A DNA stretch of 64,000 nt. It comes from DAISKN01 sp963716925. Lineage in GTDB: Bacteria; Acidobacteriota; Vicinamibacteria; Marinacidobacterales; SMYC01. Positions within the stretch are counted from its first letter, which is position 1, and every line of letters starts with the position of its first letter. Shown piece by piece: positions 1-7,806 of this stretch. A model generated the notes under the pieces. It did no database searches and was not told the DNA's origin. It was given only the letters and a program-made list of their open reading frames with translations. Position numbers and translations under genes: made by a program. The stretch lies in the NCBI GenBank assembly GCA_963716925.1, contig CAVQUX010000014.1:310001-374000 (forward strand), read 5' to 3'.

Positions 1-220
1 GAGCCAGGTCGCCGGACACCAGCCTTCGATCCTCCATTCCCGGGACCGAGAGCCAGCAGTCGCCGGCCGTCACCACGTGAAAGCTCAGGCAGTCCGCGAA
101 CGGCGGGAGCTCGATGGCCCAGGGGGCCGAAAACTCGGACCGGACGTAGAACACTCCGGACATCCGGAGAAAATGGAGAGCCTCTCCGAGGGAATCGGCC
201 GGCCGAGCCCGATGGGTCAT
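1..220 (-). CDS. AraC-type regulator, cupin N-terminal part (truncated by window edge)
   Basis: Translating the minus strand from the ATG at 220 gives an open 73-residue N-terminus that runs off the window. It carries a run like LRMSGVFYVRSEFSAPW and later FHVVTAGDCWL, which is the signature of the cupin-type ligand-binding half (Cupin_6) of AraC-family regulators. The DNA-binding half would lie outside the window. It is divergent from the NmrA-like reductase at 330, a common arrangement in which the regulator controls the oxidoreductase; that link is inference. The start is tentative. Confidence 0.72.
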   Translation of the reverse strand, partial: MTHRARPADSLGEALHFLRMSGVFYVRSEFSAPWAIELPPFADCLSFHVVTAGDCWLSVPGMEDRRLVSGDLA

Positions 221-329
221 CGAGCCGAGTATCCACCGGTCTGGACGGTCGAGCAAGAAACAGCGACGAACGGACCTTGAGGATCCCGCAGGAATTCGGG
301 ATAGTTCACTCGAGCCAAGGAGGTCCAGG

Positions 330-1217
330 ATGATCGCAGTCATGGGAGCCAGTGGACACACGGGACGCAGAGTCGCCGAGCTTCTGCTCGATTCCGGCGA
401 GAAAGTTCGCGCCCTCGGCAGGTCGAGGGAGAAGCTCGCGCCGCTCGAAAAGAAAGGGGCGGAGGTGCGAACGGGGGATGCGCAGGATTCGCGGTTCCTC
501 GCCAGCGCTTTTCAAGGCGCCGACGGAGTCTTCACGTTGATTCCCCCGGATGCGAGCTCCAACGACTATCGGGCGCTTCAAGACGCGCAGGGGCAGGCCA
601 TCGCGGACGCGCTCCGCGAGAGCGGCGCCCGCCGCGTCGTATTTCTCAGCAGCGTCGGCGCGGAGCTGGCCGCGGGGACCGGGCCGATCGCGGGCCTTCA
701 CGCTCAAGAGAAGCGCCTGAGGGAGCTCCGCGGTGTCGACACGCTCATTCTTCGGCCGGGATACTTCTTCGAGAACTTCGAGGAGACGCTCGGTCTCATC
801 AAGCATCAGGGAATCAACGGAAGCGCCATCGCGGCGGAGGCCGCGATTCCGATGATCGCGACCCGCGACATCGCGGACGCAGCCGCCCGGGCGCTCCGCG
901 AGCGCCGATTCCAGGGCGTCTCCGTGCAGGAGCTTCTCGGTCCGCGCGACCTGACCCACGCCGAAGCGACGCGCATTCTGGGCGCGCGCATCGGGAAGCC
1001 GGACCTGCAATACGTCCAGTTTCCATACGACGACTTCAAGAACGCCCTCGTGCAGTCGGGGCTTTCCGAGAACATCGCGAGCCTCTACGCGGAGATGGCC
1101 CGGGCCCTCAACGAAGGAAGAGTCAAATCGCTCGAGGGCCGGCGTCCGGAGAACACGACGAAGACCCGATTCGAGGACTTCGTCGTCGAGCTGGAAGAAG
1201 CCTATCGCGCGGCCTAG
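330..1217 (+). CDS. NmrA-like NAD(P)-binding reductase (atypical SDR)
   Basis: A 295-residue protein with an N-terminal Rossmann dinucleotide motif G6-A-S-G9-H-T-G12 and the typical segment VFLSSVGAEL for the NmrA/YtfG-like atypical short-chain dehydrogenase family. Length is normal for the family (280-300). These proteins bind NAD(P) and act as quinone reductases or redox sensors; the substrate cannot be read from sequence. An AGGAGG Shine-Dalgarno at about 318-323 sets the start. Its divergent neighbour is an AraC-type regulator, its likely controller. Cytoplasmic; no signal peptide. Confidence 0.9.
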   Translation: MIAVMGASGHTGRRVAELLLDSGEKVRALGRSREKLAPLEKKGAEVRTGDAQDSRFLASAFQGADGVFTLIPPDASSNDYRALQDAQGQAIADALRESGARRVVFLSSVGAELAAGTGPIAGLHAQEKRLRELRGVDTLILRPGYFFENFEETLGLIKHQGINGSAIAAEAAIPMIATRDIADAAARALRERRFQGVSVQELLGPRDLTHAEATRILGARIGKPDLQYVQFPYDDFKNALVQSGLSENIASLYAEMARALNEGRVKSLEGRRPENTTKTRFEDFVVELEEAYRAA

Positions 1218-1340
1218 TTCACCGCGATCGGCGGCATCGTCGTTCTGTCCGAAACGGCGTCGCTCCGGCTCCCCCTGTCCCTGCTTCTGGTCCTCGCAGG
1301 AATTGGTTGGACGTTCCGGAAGGGAACCGCCTCACTCGCC

Positions 1341-2639
1341 TCAGTCGAAGATGGGCCAGCCGTCCGCGACCCCGCTCTCGATGAGCGAGGTCCAGGTGTC
1401 GTCGAAGTCGTCTTCGAAGGCCTTCGGGGCACAGACCAGAGGACGCGGAGGCCAGGGCCGGGGTAGGCGTGGAACGCGCGGGTCGGGACGGTCCCAGCGA
1501 AACAGCCCCGCGAGGTTAGAGACGTCGTTCGACCCGTCGCGAGAGGTGAGAGGCGGAAGGTCCCACCTCCACTGGATGAGCTTCAGCACGGACGTGTGAT
1601 CGAAGGTGGTCCGGACTACTCGCGGCGTCGACGGATTGCCCCGCGTCCACGGCGACGCCACCACCGCGGGCACGCGGAAACCAAGGAGCGCCTTTCCCTC
1701 GACGACGTCCGGGTCGACGTCGTTCGGCGCCGCGGCGCGGGGAGGGGCCACGTGATCGAAGAATCCTCCCCATTCGTCGTAATTCACGATGAAGACCGTG
1801 CCCGGCCATCCCGGCCCCTGGCTGAGCGCCCGGAACGTCCGGGAGAGGAACCAGTCGCCGGCACGGATGTCGGCGAAAGGATGATCGTCGTTCGAGCCGC
1901 GGCCGTTTCCGAGAGTGAACCGGGGCTCGACGAAGGACACCGAGGGGAGGGTGCCCGCCGCCGCGTCCTCGAGGAACCGCCTGTAGGGCGCCGCGATCCG
2001 CGCGTGCCTCGCTCCCCAGAGCGCGAGAAATGGAACGTTCGAGTAGTAGTAGCGAGCACTCACCCCTTTGGCTTCGAGCTGATCCCAGATCGTGGGAAGC
2101 ACCGAGACGTCGAGGGTGTTGGTGAGACGATCCGTCTGCGCCGCGTGCTGGAACAACCGGTTGGGGAACGTCGGCCCGAGGACGGAGCAGAAATATCCAT
2201 CCAGTGTGGTGTAGTTTCGAGCGAGCGCGCCCAGGAAGGGCCGGTCGCTCTCCAGGTAGTAGCCGATTGCGAAGGCATCGTTCCTGCCGGATCGAAGGAA
2301 GCCGTCCATGCTCCCGCCGTTGAGCTGCTCTCGTCCTCCTTCGTAGGAGTGGTTGGGATCGGGGTGGCCGCAGCCCTTCGTATCGTCCCCCAGGGGATGC
2401 GTCGAGTGCTCCGCCCCGTCGCGATCCACGTAGGTGAGCCCCTGCTGCGTCCCTCGGGCATTGGGAAGCCAGCCCAGCATGTGATCGAAGCTCCGGTTCT
2501 CCATCATGACGACGACCACGTGATCGAGCCCGGTGTCTTCGGGGTCGGGCGTCGCCTCCGCCCGCGTGTCCCCGAACCCATCCAGAATCGCGGCGCCCAG
2601 AAGCCCCCGCATCCAATCGCGTCTGGTGATTTTCGTCAT
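1341..2639 (-). CDS. Tat-exported phosphoesterase (phospholipase C / acid phosphatase family)
   Basis: A 432-residue protein starting at MTKITRRDWMRG, a twin-arginine motif, so probably exported folded. The mature part opens with VVVMMENRSFDHMLG, the hallmark of the phosphoesterase family (PF04185) of bacterial phospholipase C and AcpA-type acid phosphatases, followed by TLDGYFCSVLGPTFPNR and a metal-binding DHVAPP segment. The reading frame extends upstream, but the Tat motif fixes this start. Expected role is hydrolysis of phosphodiesters or phosphomonoesters outside the cytoplasm. It is divergent from the lipocalin/beta-lactamase pair. Substrate unknown. Confidence 0.9.
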   Translation of the reverse strand: MTKITRRDWMRGLLGAAILDGFGDTRAEATPDPEDTGLDHVVVVMMENRSFDHMLGWLPNARGTQQGLTYVDRDGAEHSTHPLGDDTKGCGHPDPNHSYEGGREQLNGGSMDGFLRSGRNDAFAIGYYLESDRPFLGALARNYTTLDGYFCSVLGPTFPNRLFQHAAQTDRLTNTLDVSVLPTIWDQLEAKGVSARYYYSNVPFLALWGARHARIAAPYRRFLEDAAAGTLPSVSFVEPRFTLGNGRGSNDDHPFADIRAGDWFLSRTFRALSQGPGWPGTVFIVNYDEWGGFFDHVAPPRAAAPNDVDPDVVEGKALLGFRVPAVVASPWTRGNPSTPRVVRTTFDHTSVLKLIQWRWDLPPLTSRDGSNDVSNLAGLFRWDRPDPRVPRLPRPWPPRPLVCAPKAFEDDFDDTWTSLIESGVADGWPIFD

Positions 2640-2771
2640 TCCGGGCGTCCCGTTGATAAGGATTATGAGAAGGAAGCTATCACAGCCCATGCGTGAGAGC
2701 ACGGCGCGAGCTGGCCCGCGAGGTTCCCGGAAGCTCACGCGTGGTAGTCTTCGGACGAGGAGGAAACATCC

Positions 2772-3263
2772 GTGATGAGATGGGGGGTTCTTGCTTTGAC
2801 GGTGCTTGCGGTTCCTCACCTGTCGATCGGTCAGAACACCGGTGGCAAGCTCGTCGGCACCTGGAGACTGGTGTCCGTATCGAGCTCGACCGAAGGGGGA
2901 GGCCGGAACGACTCTCCGTTTGGCTCGAGTCCCGCCGGGCTGCTTACTTACACGCCCGACGGCAGAATGACGGTTTTGATCTCCCACGGCGGGCGGACAG
3001 CTCTCTCCGGCGACAGAATCTCATCGCCCGCCGCAGAGAGGGCCGAAGCCTTCGCGACCTTCCTGGCATACGCTGGAACTTATTCCCTGAAAGAGAACAA
3101 GGTGATTCACCACGTGGAGGTTTCCTCCGTCGAGAATTGGGTGAGCACGGATCTGGTCCGCACGATCGCGTTCGAAGGGGAAAGGATCACATTGACCACG
3201 CCGCCGCTGTCGGTTGCCGGAAAGACGCAAACCACGGACCTGGTGTGGGAGCGCTTGAAGTAG
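2772..3263 (+). CDS. Exported lipocalin-like domain protein
   Basis: A 163-residue protein with a Sec signal peptide (about residues 1-21) and a lipocalin-like domain (PF13924 type): LVGTWRLVS at the start, GLLTYTPDGRM in the middle and a GTYSL strand. Such small beta-barrel domains bind unknown hydrophobic ligands. A strong AGGAGG lies at about 2757-2763. The stop codon abuts the ATG of the class D beta-lactamase (no gap), so the two are almost certainly cotranscribed and translationally coupled. Function beyond the fold is unknown. Confidence 0.85.
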   Translation: MMRWGVLALTVLAVPHLSIGQNTGGKLVGTWRLVSVSSSTEGGGRNDSPFGSSPAGLLTYTPDGRMTVLISHGGRTALSGDRISSPAAERAEAFATFLAYAGTYSLKENKVIHHVEVSSVENWVSTDLVRTIAFEGERITLTTPPLSVAGKTQTTDLVWERLK

Positions 3264-4070
3264 ATGACTCGCGGATTCGTAATCGCCCTCGGGCTCACGT
3301 TGGGGCTCGTCTTCCACGGTTCGACCCGCGCCGGTCAATCCGGGATTGTTCCCGAGTCCTGCTTCCTTCTCTACGATGAGCAAAGCGGTCGCTCCACCCG
3401 TGAGCCCGCCGAGGCTTGTTCGACGCGGGTTACGCCGGCCTCCACGTACAAGATCCCGCATGCGCTCGCCGCTCTCGACGCGCGAGTCGTCTCCGGCGCG
3501 CACGAAGTCTTTCCCTACGACGGGGCGGCGCTCCCGTTCGAGCGCTGGAAGCGAGATCACGACCTCGCGTCGGCGATGCGCGATTCCGTGGTCTGGTATT
3601 TCCAGCGGATTGCCGAGCGGATGGGCATCGAGCGCGAGCGGGAGTACCTGAAGGCCTTCGAGTACGGGAACCAGGACGCCAGCGGACCTCTGACCTCGTT
3701 CTGGCTCGGCGACTCCCTCCGGATTTCGCCCGACGAGCAGCTCGGGTTTCTTCGTAAGTTCTTCGAGGGGAAGCTCCCGGTGCGCGACGAGGTGGCGCGC
3801 ACGGTGCGCGGGATCCTCGTTCAGCCCCCGGGGAGAGTCGTCAACGCTCTCGGCGAGCACGCCTTCGGGCCGACCTGGCCGGAGGGGACGACCATTCTAG
3901 CGAAGACCGGAAGCGGCACTGACGGGAAGCGCCGCGTCCTGTGGCTCGTAGGTCGGGTCGAGCGCGGCGACCACGGTTGGGTGTTCGTCAGCACGGTCGT
4001 CGGAAGCAACGACTCGTTCGCGGCCGTGAATCTCGCTGCGGCGCGGCTCGCCGAGCTGGGAGTCCTCTAG
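3264..4070 (+). CDS. Class D (OXA-type) serine beta-lactamase
   Basis: A 268-residue exported enzyme with the full class D motif set in order: S60-T-Y-K63 (nucleophile and the lysine that is carboxylated in this class), S108-V-V110, Y134-G-N136, the conserved FWLGDSLRIS block at about 146-154 and K214-T-G216. Signal peptide about residues 1-23. Length matches the family (260-275). Class D enzymes hydrolyse penicillins and sometimes carbapenems. It abuts the upstream lipocalin-like gene and no mobile element is near, so it looks like a chromosomal gene. A BlaR-type sensor domain is unlikely because there is no membrane module. Confidence 0.93.
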   Translation: MTRGFVIALGLTLGLVFHGSTRAGQSGIVPESCFLLYDEQSGRSTREPAEACSTRVTPASTYKIPHALAALDARVVSGAHEVFPYDGAALPFERWKRDHDLASAMRDSVVWYFQRIAERMGIEREREYLKAFEYGNQDASGPLTSFWLGDSLRISPDEQLGFLRKFFEGKLPVRDEVARTVRGILVQPPGRVVNALGEHAFGPTWPEGTTILAKTGSGTDGKRRVLWLVGRVERGDHGWVFVSTVVGSNDSFAAVNLAAARLAELGVL

Positions 4071-5864
4071 CTAGGGTCTGGGCTCCGCCGCAGCGGGCGT
4101 CGAGAGCTCGAGCCAGATGGGATTGGCGAGAGACGTGAACCGCAGCTCGCTGGAAGAGCAGCCGCTGCACTGGATGCGCCGCGACGCGATAGTCACGAAC
4201 TTGTCCGGATTCGAGAAGACTTCGTCGACCACGACGGTTCTCTGAAAGTCGTTGTCGCTGTCCGGCGGCACGATCCGGCGCAGGGTTCCGTTCACGAAGA
4301 TGCTCAATTCGTAGTCGCTCACCGGGCCGAACTCGGGCGTCGTCTGGAGCGTAACGGTAATCTGGTTGAGTCCCGACGGGATCACCGCGACCCCCCCCGT
4401 CCCGGCGCCCTGGATCTCCCCGTACGCGAGCGGGCCGTTCGAAGCCACCAACCGCCCTTCGACGAAGGCGCTCATCACCTCCTGCCGGGGGACCATGCCG
4501 CCTCCATGGATCACGCCTGGCAGGTGAGCGTAGGAGAACGTGTTTCCGATCCGAGCCGGTTGATGCGCATCGCTGTTTCCGATGCCCACGGGAAAGCGGG
4601 TCGGATAGTCGGGGCGATCCGCGAGTCGCCCTTCCCGCGGCGGCGGGATCTCGTCGAGCAGTTGGTGCCACCATTCGATCGCCTGCGGGTCCGAATTCCC
4701 GAGCCCCCCCACGTCGGAGTTGAAGATCTCGAGTCCCGCCCAGCCGACGGCGTCGCTGTTCCGGTCCCAGGGGGCATAGAAGAACGGCACGGAGTCGAAC
4801 GGATGGGCGATGAATCCGATGCCGCCGTTGTCGTTGACCCGGTCGAGAATCACCTGCTCGGACTCGCACTTCGCGTGCCCGAAGATCAATCCCGGGCAGG
4901 GATTCGGAAGGAATCCCGTCGAGTCCTCGGCGCGTGGATAGGCGAGCAGGTGGGCCGCCTCGCCGAAGGACCCCGGCGATCCGATACCCATCTCCTGGCC
5001 CTGGAGGACGAGGTAGTCATTCTGGTCTCGATAGGTCCGCGCTTTCGCCTCGCCCAACGCGAACAGGTACGGCTTGTACCAGACGAGAAAGTCGAGGTTC
5101 GTGTGGTCGGTGATGATGATCCAATCGAGGCCGATCGTCTGCGCAGTGACCGCGAATTGCGTCACGCTCTCGTGCGTTCCCTCGAGCAGGAAGGCGTCGA
5201 TGGAGTACGCGGTATGAAGGTGCTGATCGCCGGCAAACCAGGAACCGTCGGTGCCGTCGGGAAGAGGCGGCTGGATCGGTATCTCGATGTCGCGCCGAAT
5301 CGTTCGGGGCCGCCCCGCCTCGACCACGTCCAACTCCACGGCGAGGTTCATGACGCGCCCCACCTCGGCCCGGTAGCCGGCATCCACCCGTTGACTGTCT
5401 CGAAACGCACGAGCCGCGATGTCGCGTAGAGACAGCCGGCTCTCGTTGCGGAGTCTATCGACCGAGACGCGGTCTTTCCGCTCCCCCGCGTGCTGCATCT
5501 GCTCCAGTATCGTCTTGTACCGTCGGTAGGCGGTGCGCTTGCTCGCGAGGTCGTGGCGCCGCGGATGCGTTACCTTATCGAACGCACCCGGGAGCGAGTA
5601 GCGCACCTCCCGCACCGTGACGGGCTCCTCACCGAGGAGATTGTTGACGAGAACGGAGATTTCGAACGAGCGCGGACTCCGGATCACCCGTGGGTGTCTT
5701 ACCTCGATATAGAGTCCCCGGTCGAGCGTCGATTCGTCGAGCCACGGCGCCGTATGCTGGTGTCCGAAGCTCGCCGGTCCAGAGGATAGCGCCAGCGCCA
5801 GGGCAACTGCGGTCCAGAGCCGGGAACGGTTCTTTCTGACGAGGGAGCGCGTGTTGTACGACAA
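4071..5864 (-). CDS. Exported PHP-domain metallo-phosphoesterase-like protein
   Basis: About 597 residues. The start is ambiguous: the TTG at 5864 is preceded by GGAG and followed by a basic, then hydrophobic signal segment (RLWTAVALALAL); a TTG at 5915 inside a G homopolymer is the alternative. The central domain has PHP metal motifs in order: GDQHLHTAYS, IIITDHTN, GHAKCE, FIAHPFDS and GNSDAH. The C-terminal 130 residues are beta-rich. PHP domains hydrolyse phosphoester bonds with a trinuclear metal site. The export signal points to an extracytoplasmic substrate that cannot be named. The stop lies just beyond that of the convergent beta-lactamase. Confidence 0.85.
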   Translation of the reverse strand: MSYNTRSLVRKNRSRLWTAVALALALSSGPASFGHQHTAPWLDESTLDRGLYIEVRHPRVIRSPRSFEISVLVNNLLGEEPVTVREVRYSLPGAFDKVTHPRRHDLASKRTAYRRYKTILEQMQHAGERKDRVSVDRLRNESRLSLRDIAARAFRDSQRVDAGYRAEVGRVMNLAVELDVVEAGRPRTIRRDIEIPIQPPLPDGTDGSWFAGDQHLHTAYSIDAFLLEGTHESVTQFAVTAQTIGLDWIIITDHTNLDFLVWYKPYLFALGEAKARTYRDQNDYLVLQGQEMGIGSPGSFGEAAHLLAYPRAEDSTGFLPNPCPGLIFGHAKCESEQVILDRVNDNGGIGFIAHPFDSVPFFYAPWDRNSDAVGWAGLEIFNSDVGGLGNSDPQAIEWWHQLLDEIPPPREGRLADRPDYPTRFPVGIGNSDAHQPARIGNTFSYAHLPGVIHGGGMVPRQEVMSAFVEGRLVASNGPLAYGEIQGAGTGGVAVIPSGLNQITVTLQTTPEFGPVSDYELSIFVNGTLRRIVPPDSDNDFQRTVVVDEVFSNPDKFVTIASRRIQCSGCSSSELRFTSLANPIWLELSTPAAAEPRP

Positions 5865-6018
5865 GAAAGACTCCACGAAAGGGAGGATCGTTCGGGATCG
5901 GGGCTCCCCCCCCAAGGTGCCCCGCGTACGTATACACCCGGGCGCGTTTCCCGATCAACCGACTCGCCGCACGGAACGCCGGCGCGGATCCTTCGTATCT
6001 CTACCCGAGGTGGTGTCG

Positions 6019-6942
6019 ATGAAGCTCCTGGCACTGGCGGCGTTGCTGATCGCGAGGATCGAGATCGCCCCCGGGGTGGTCCTCATTCCGGGGCAACTCT
6101 CCCAGGATCGCAGCCCCGACGGAAACAGCGTCCTCCTCCACGGACCGGAGGGATGGGTCGTCATCGACACCGGCCGCGGCGGCGGCCATACCGACGAGCT
6201 CCTTCGGTTCTTCGCCGGCTCCGGAGAGGAGCCGCGCGCCGTCCTCAATACCCACTGGCACCTGGACCATATCGGGGGAAACGCGGCCTTCCGGCGCGAG
6301 TGGCCGAAGGCCACCCTCCTCGCCCACCCGGCACTCGATTCCGCCCTCGCCGGGTTTCACGCCGGGAATCGAGACCAGCTCGAGAAGCTCGTTCCCACGC
6401 TCACGGAAAAACCGGAGCTGAAAGCGCGGCTCGAGACCGAGCTCGCTCTCCTCAAGCTCGACCGGGAGCTTGCCGCGGACGAGCCGGTGACGCAAAGCGG
6501 TACCCGGAGCCTCGCCGGCCGCACGCTCGATCTTCACGTGGAAACGCGGGCGGTGAGCGACGGCGACCTCTGGATCCTCGACCGGGAATCGAAGACGCTC
6601 ATCTCGGGTGACCTCGTCACTCTCCCCGTTCCTCTCTTCGATACCGCCTGTCCCGAGGGCTGGCAGCAGGCGCTCTCGCGGGTGGCGGAGGTGGACTTCG
6701 CGGCCCTGGTTCCCGGTCACGGCGAGCCCATGACCCGCGACGGCTTCTCCACCTATCGCCGGGGATTCGACGGGCTCCTCGCGTGCGCCGCGAGCTCCGC
6801 CGAGAACGCCGGCTGCATCGACGGCTGGTTTCGTGACGTGAAGGCGGCGGACTCTCCCTACGCGCGAGAGCTCCTCGATTACTACTTGAAGCAGTTCCTT
6901 CGGCCGGACGCCCCGGGCCGCAAACGGTGGTGCGAAGGCTAG
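6019..6942 (+). CDS. MBL-fold metallo-hydrolase, exported
   Basis: A 307-residue protein starting MKLLALAALL, a short signal peptide, in front of a metallo-beta-lactamase fold: metal motif H79-W-H81-L-D83-H84 in NTHWHLDHIGG, then SGDLV and PGHGEP. The HxHxDH motif binds a di-metal site. The superfamily covers lactamases, lactonases, glyoxalase II and others, and overall similarity does not decide among them. The frame extends upstream, but the signal peptide supports this ATG. It sits 10 nt upstream of an AraC-type regulator in the same direction. Confidence 0.88.
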   Translation: MKLLALAALLIARIEIAPGVVLIPGQLSQDRSPDGNSVLLHGPEGWVVIDTGRGGGHTDELLRFFAGSGEEPRAVLNTHWHLDHIGGNAAFRREWPKATLLAHPALDSALAGFHAGNRDQLEKLVPTLTEKPELKARLETELALLKLDRELAADEPVTQSGTRSLAGRTLDLHVETRAVSDGDLWILDRESKTLISGDLVTLPVPLFDTACPEGWQQALSRVAEVDFAALVPGHGEPMTRDGFSTYRRGFDGLLACAASSAENAGCIDGWFRDVKAADSPYARELLDYYLKQFLRPDAPGRKRWCEG

Positions 6943-6952
6943 GGCGGAGCTC

Positions 6953-7789
6953 TTGTACCGGCGCATTCCACCCTCTGAGGCCCTCCAACCCTTCGTAGAG
7001 TCTTTCTGGATTCAGGAGCATCTCGTCGCTCCGCTGGGGACCGAGCGTCCGACGCGGGTGCTGCCCGCGGGAATGATGGGACTTCTCTTTCACTACGAGG
7101 ATCCGTTCGTCGATGTGAGCGCCGGCGCGGGCGAGCCTCTCCCCCGGGCGACGATTACCGGACAACGGACCCGGCCGATCGACGTTCGTGCGCTGGGAAA
7201 GACCGGGATCCTTCTCGTGACTTTCCACCCCTGGGGTGCGTCCGCGTTTCTCCCGGGATCGATGATGGAGCTCGCGGATCGGGCGACGGATCTAGCGGAG
7301 GTCCTGGACGCCGGGGAAGTCCGGCGCGTCGTCGAGCGGATGCAGGAGGCGAAGAGCCCTTTCGAGCGCGTCGCCCTCGTCGAATCGTTCCTTCTGCGGA
7401 AGACGGACGCCGCGCGGAGAGACGACGTGGCGGTCGCCTCCACCCTTAGGCTGCGAAATCCACGACAGGAGTTGCGGGCCCTCGCCTCGGAGCACCATCT
7501 CAGCGTTCGCCAGTGGATCCGTCGCTTCGAAAGCTCCGTGGGTCTGCGGCCCAAGAGCTTCGCGCGGATCCTGCGCTTTCAGCGGGCGACGGCCCTCAAG
7601 AGGATCGGGCGCGACTGGGGGGAGGTTTGTCTCGCCTGCGGTTACTACGATCAGGCGCATCTCATCAAGGAGTTCCAGGAGTTCGCGGGATGCTCGTTCG
7701 AGGCGTTCTCCCCCCGGAGCACCCCGATGATGAGAACCTTCAATCGTCCCGGCCCCGTGTCACTTTTTTACAATACCGTCTATCTCTGA
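6953..7789 (+). CDS. AraC-family transcriptional regulator
   Basis: A 278-residue regulator with a TTG start preceded by GGAG. The N-terminal sensor half (about 1-150) begins with a FVESFWIQ pattern of the DUF6597-type sensor. The C-terminal half holds two helix-turn-helix units (LRALASEHHLSVRQWIRRFE, then EVCLACGYYDQAHLIKEFQE), the AraC DNA-binding domain. The gene follows the MBL-fold hydrolase by 10 nt and precedes the PQQ-propeller/esterase gene by 17 nt, so it may control this cluster. Effector unknown. Confidence 0.88.
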   Translation: MYRRIPPSEALQPFVESFWIQEHLVAPLGTERPTRVLPAGMMGLLFHYEDPFVDVSAGAGEPLPRATITGQRTRPIDVRALGKTGILLVTFHPWGASAFLPGSMMELADRATDLAEVLDAGEVRRVVERMQEAKSPFERVALVESFLLRKTDAARRDDVAVASTLRLRNPRQELRALASEHHLSVRQWIRRFESSVGLRPKSFARILRFQRATALKRIGRDWGEVCLACGYYDQAHLIKEFQEFAGCSFEAFSPRSTPMMRTFNRPGPVSLFYNTVYL

Positions 7790-7806
7790 CGGGCCATCCT
7801 GCAGGG

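Noticed and set aside
77..280. A 67-codon plus-strand frame at the left edge
   Set aside because: It lies over the AraC cupin domain, which is read clearly on the minus strand.
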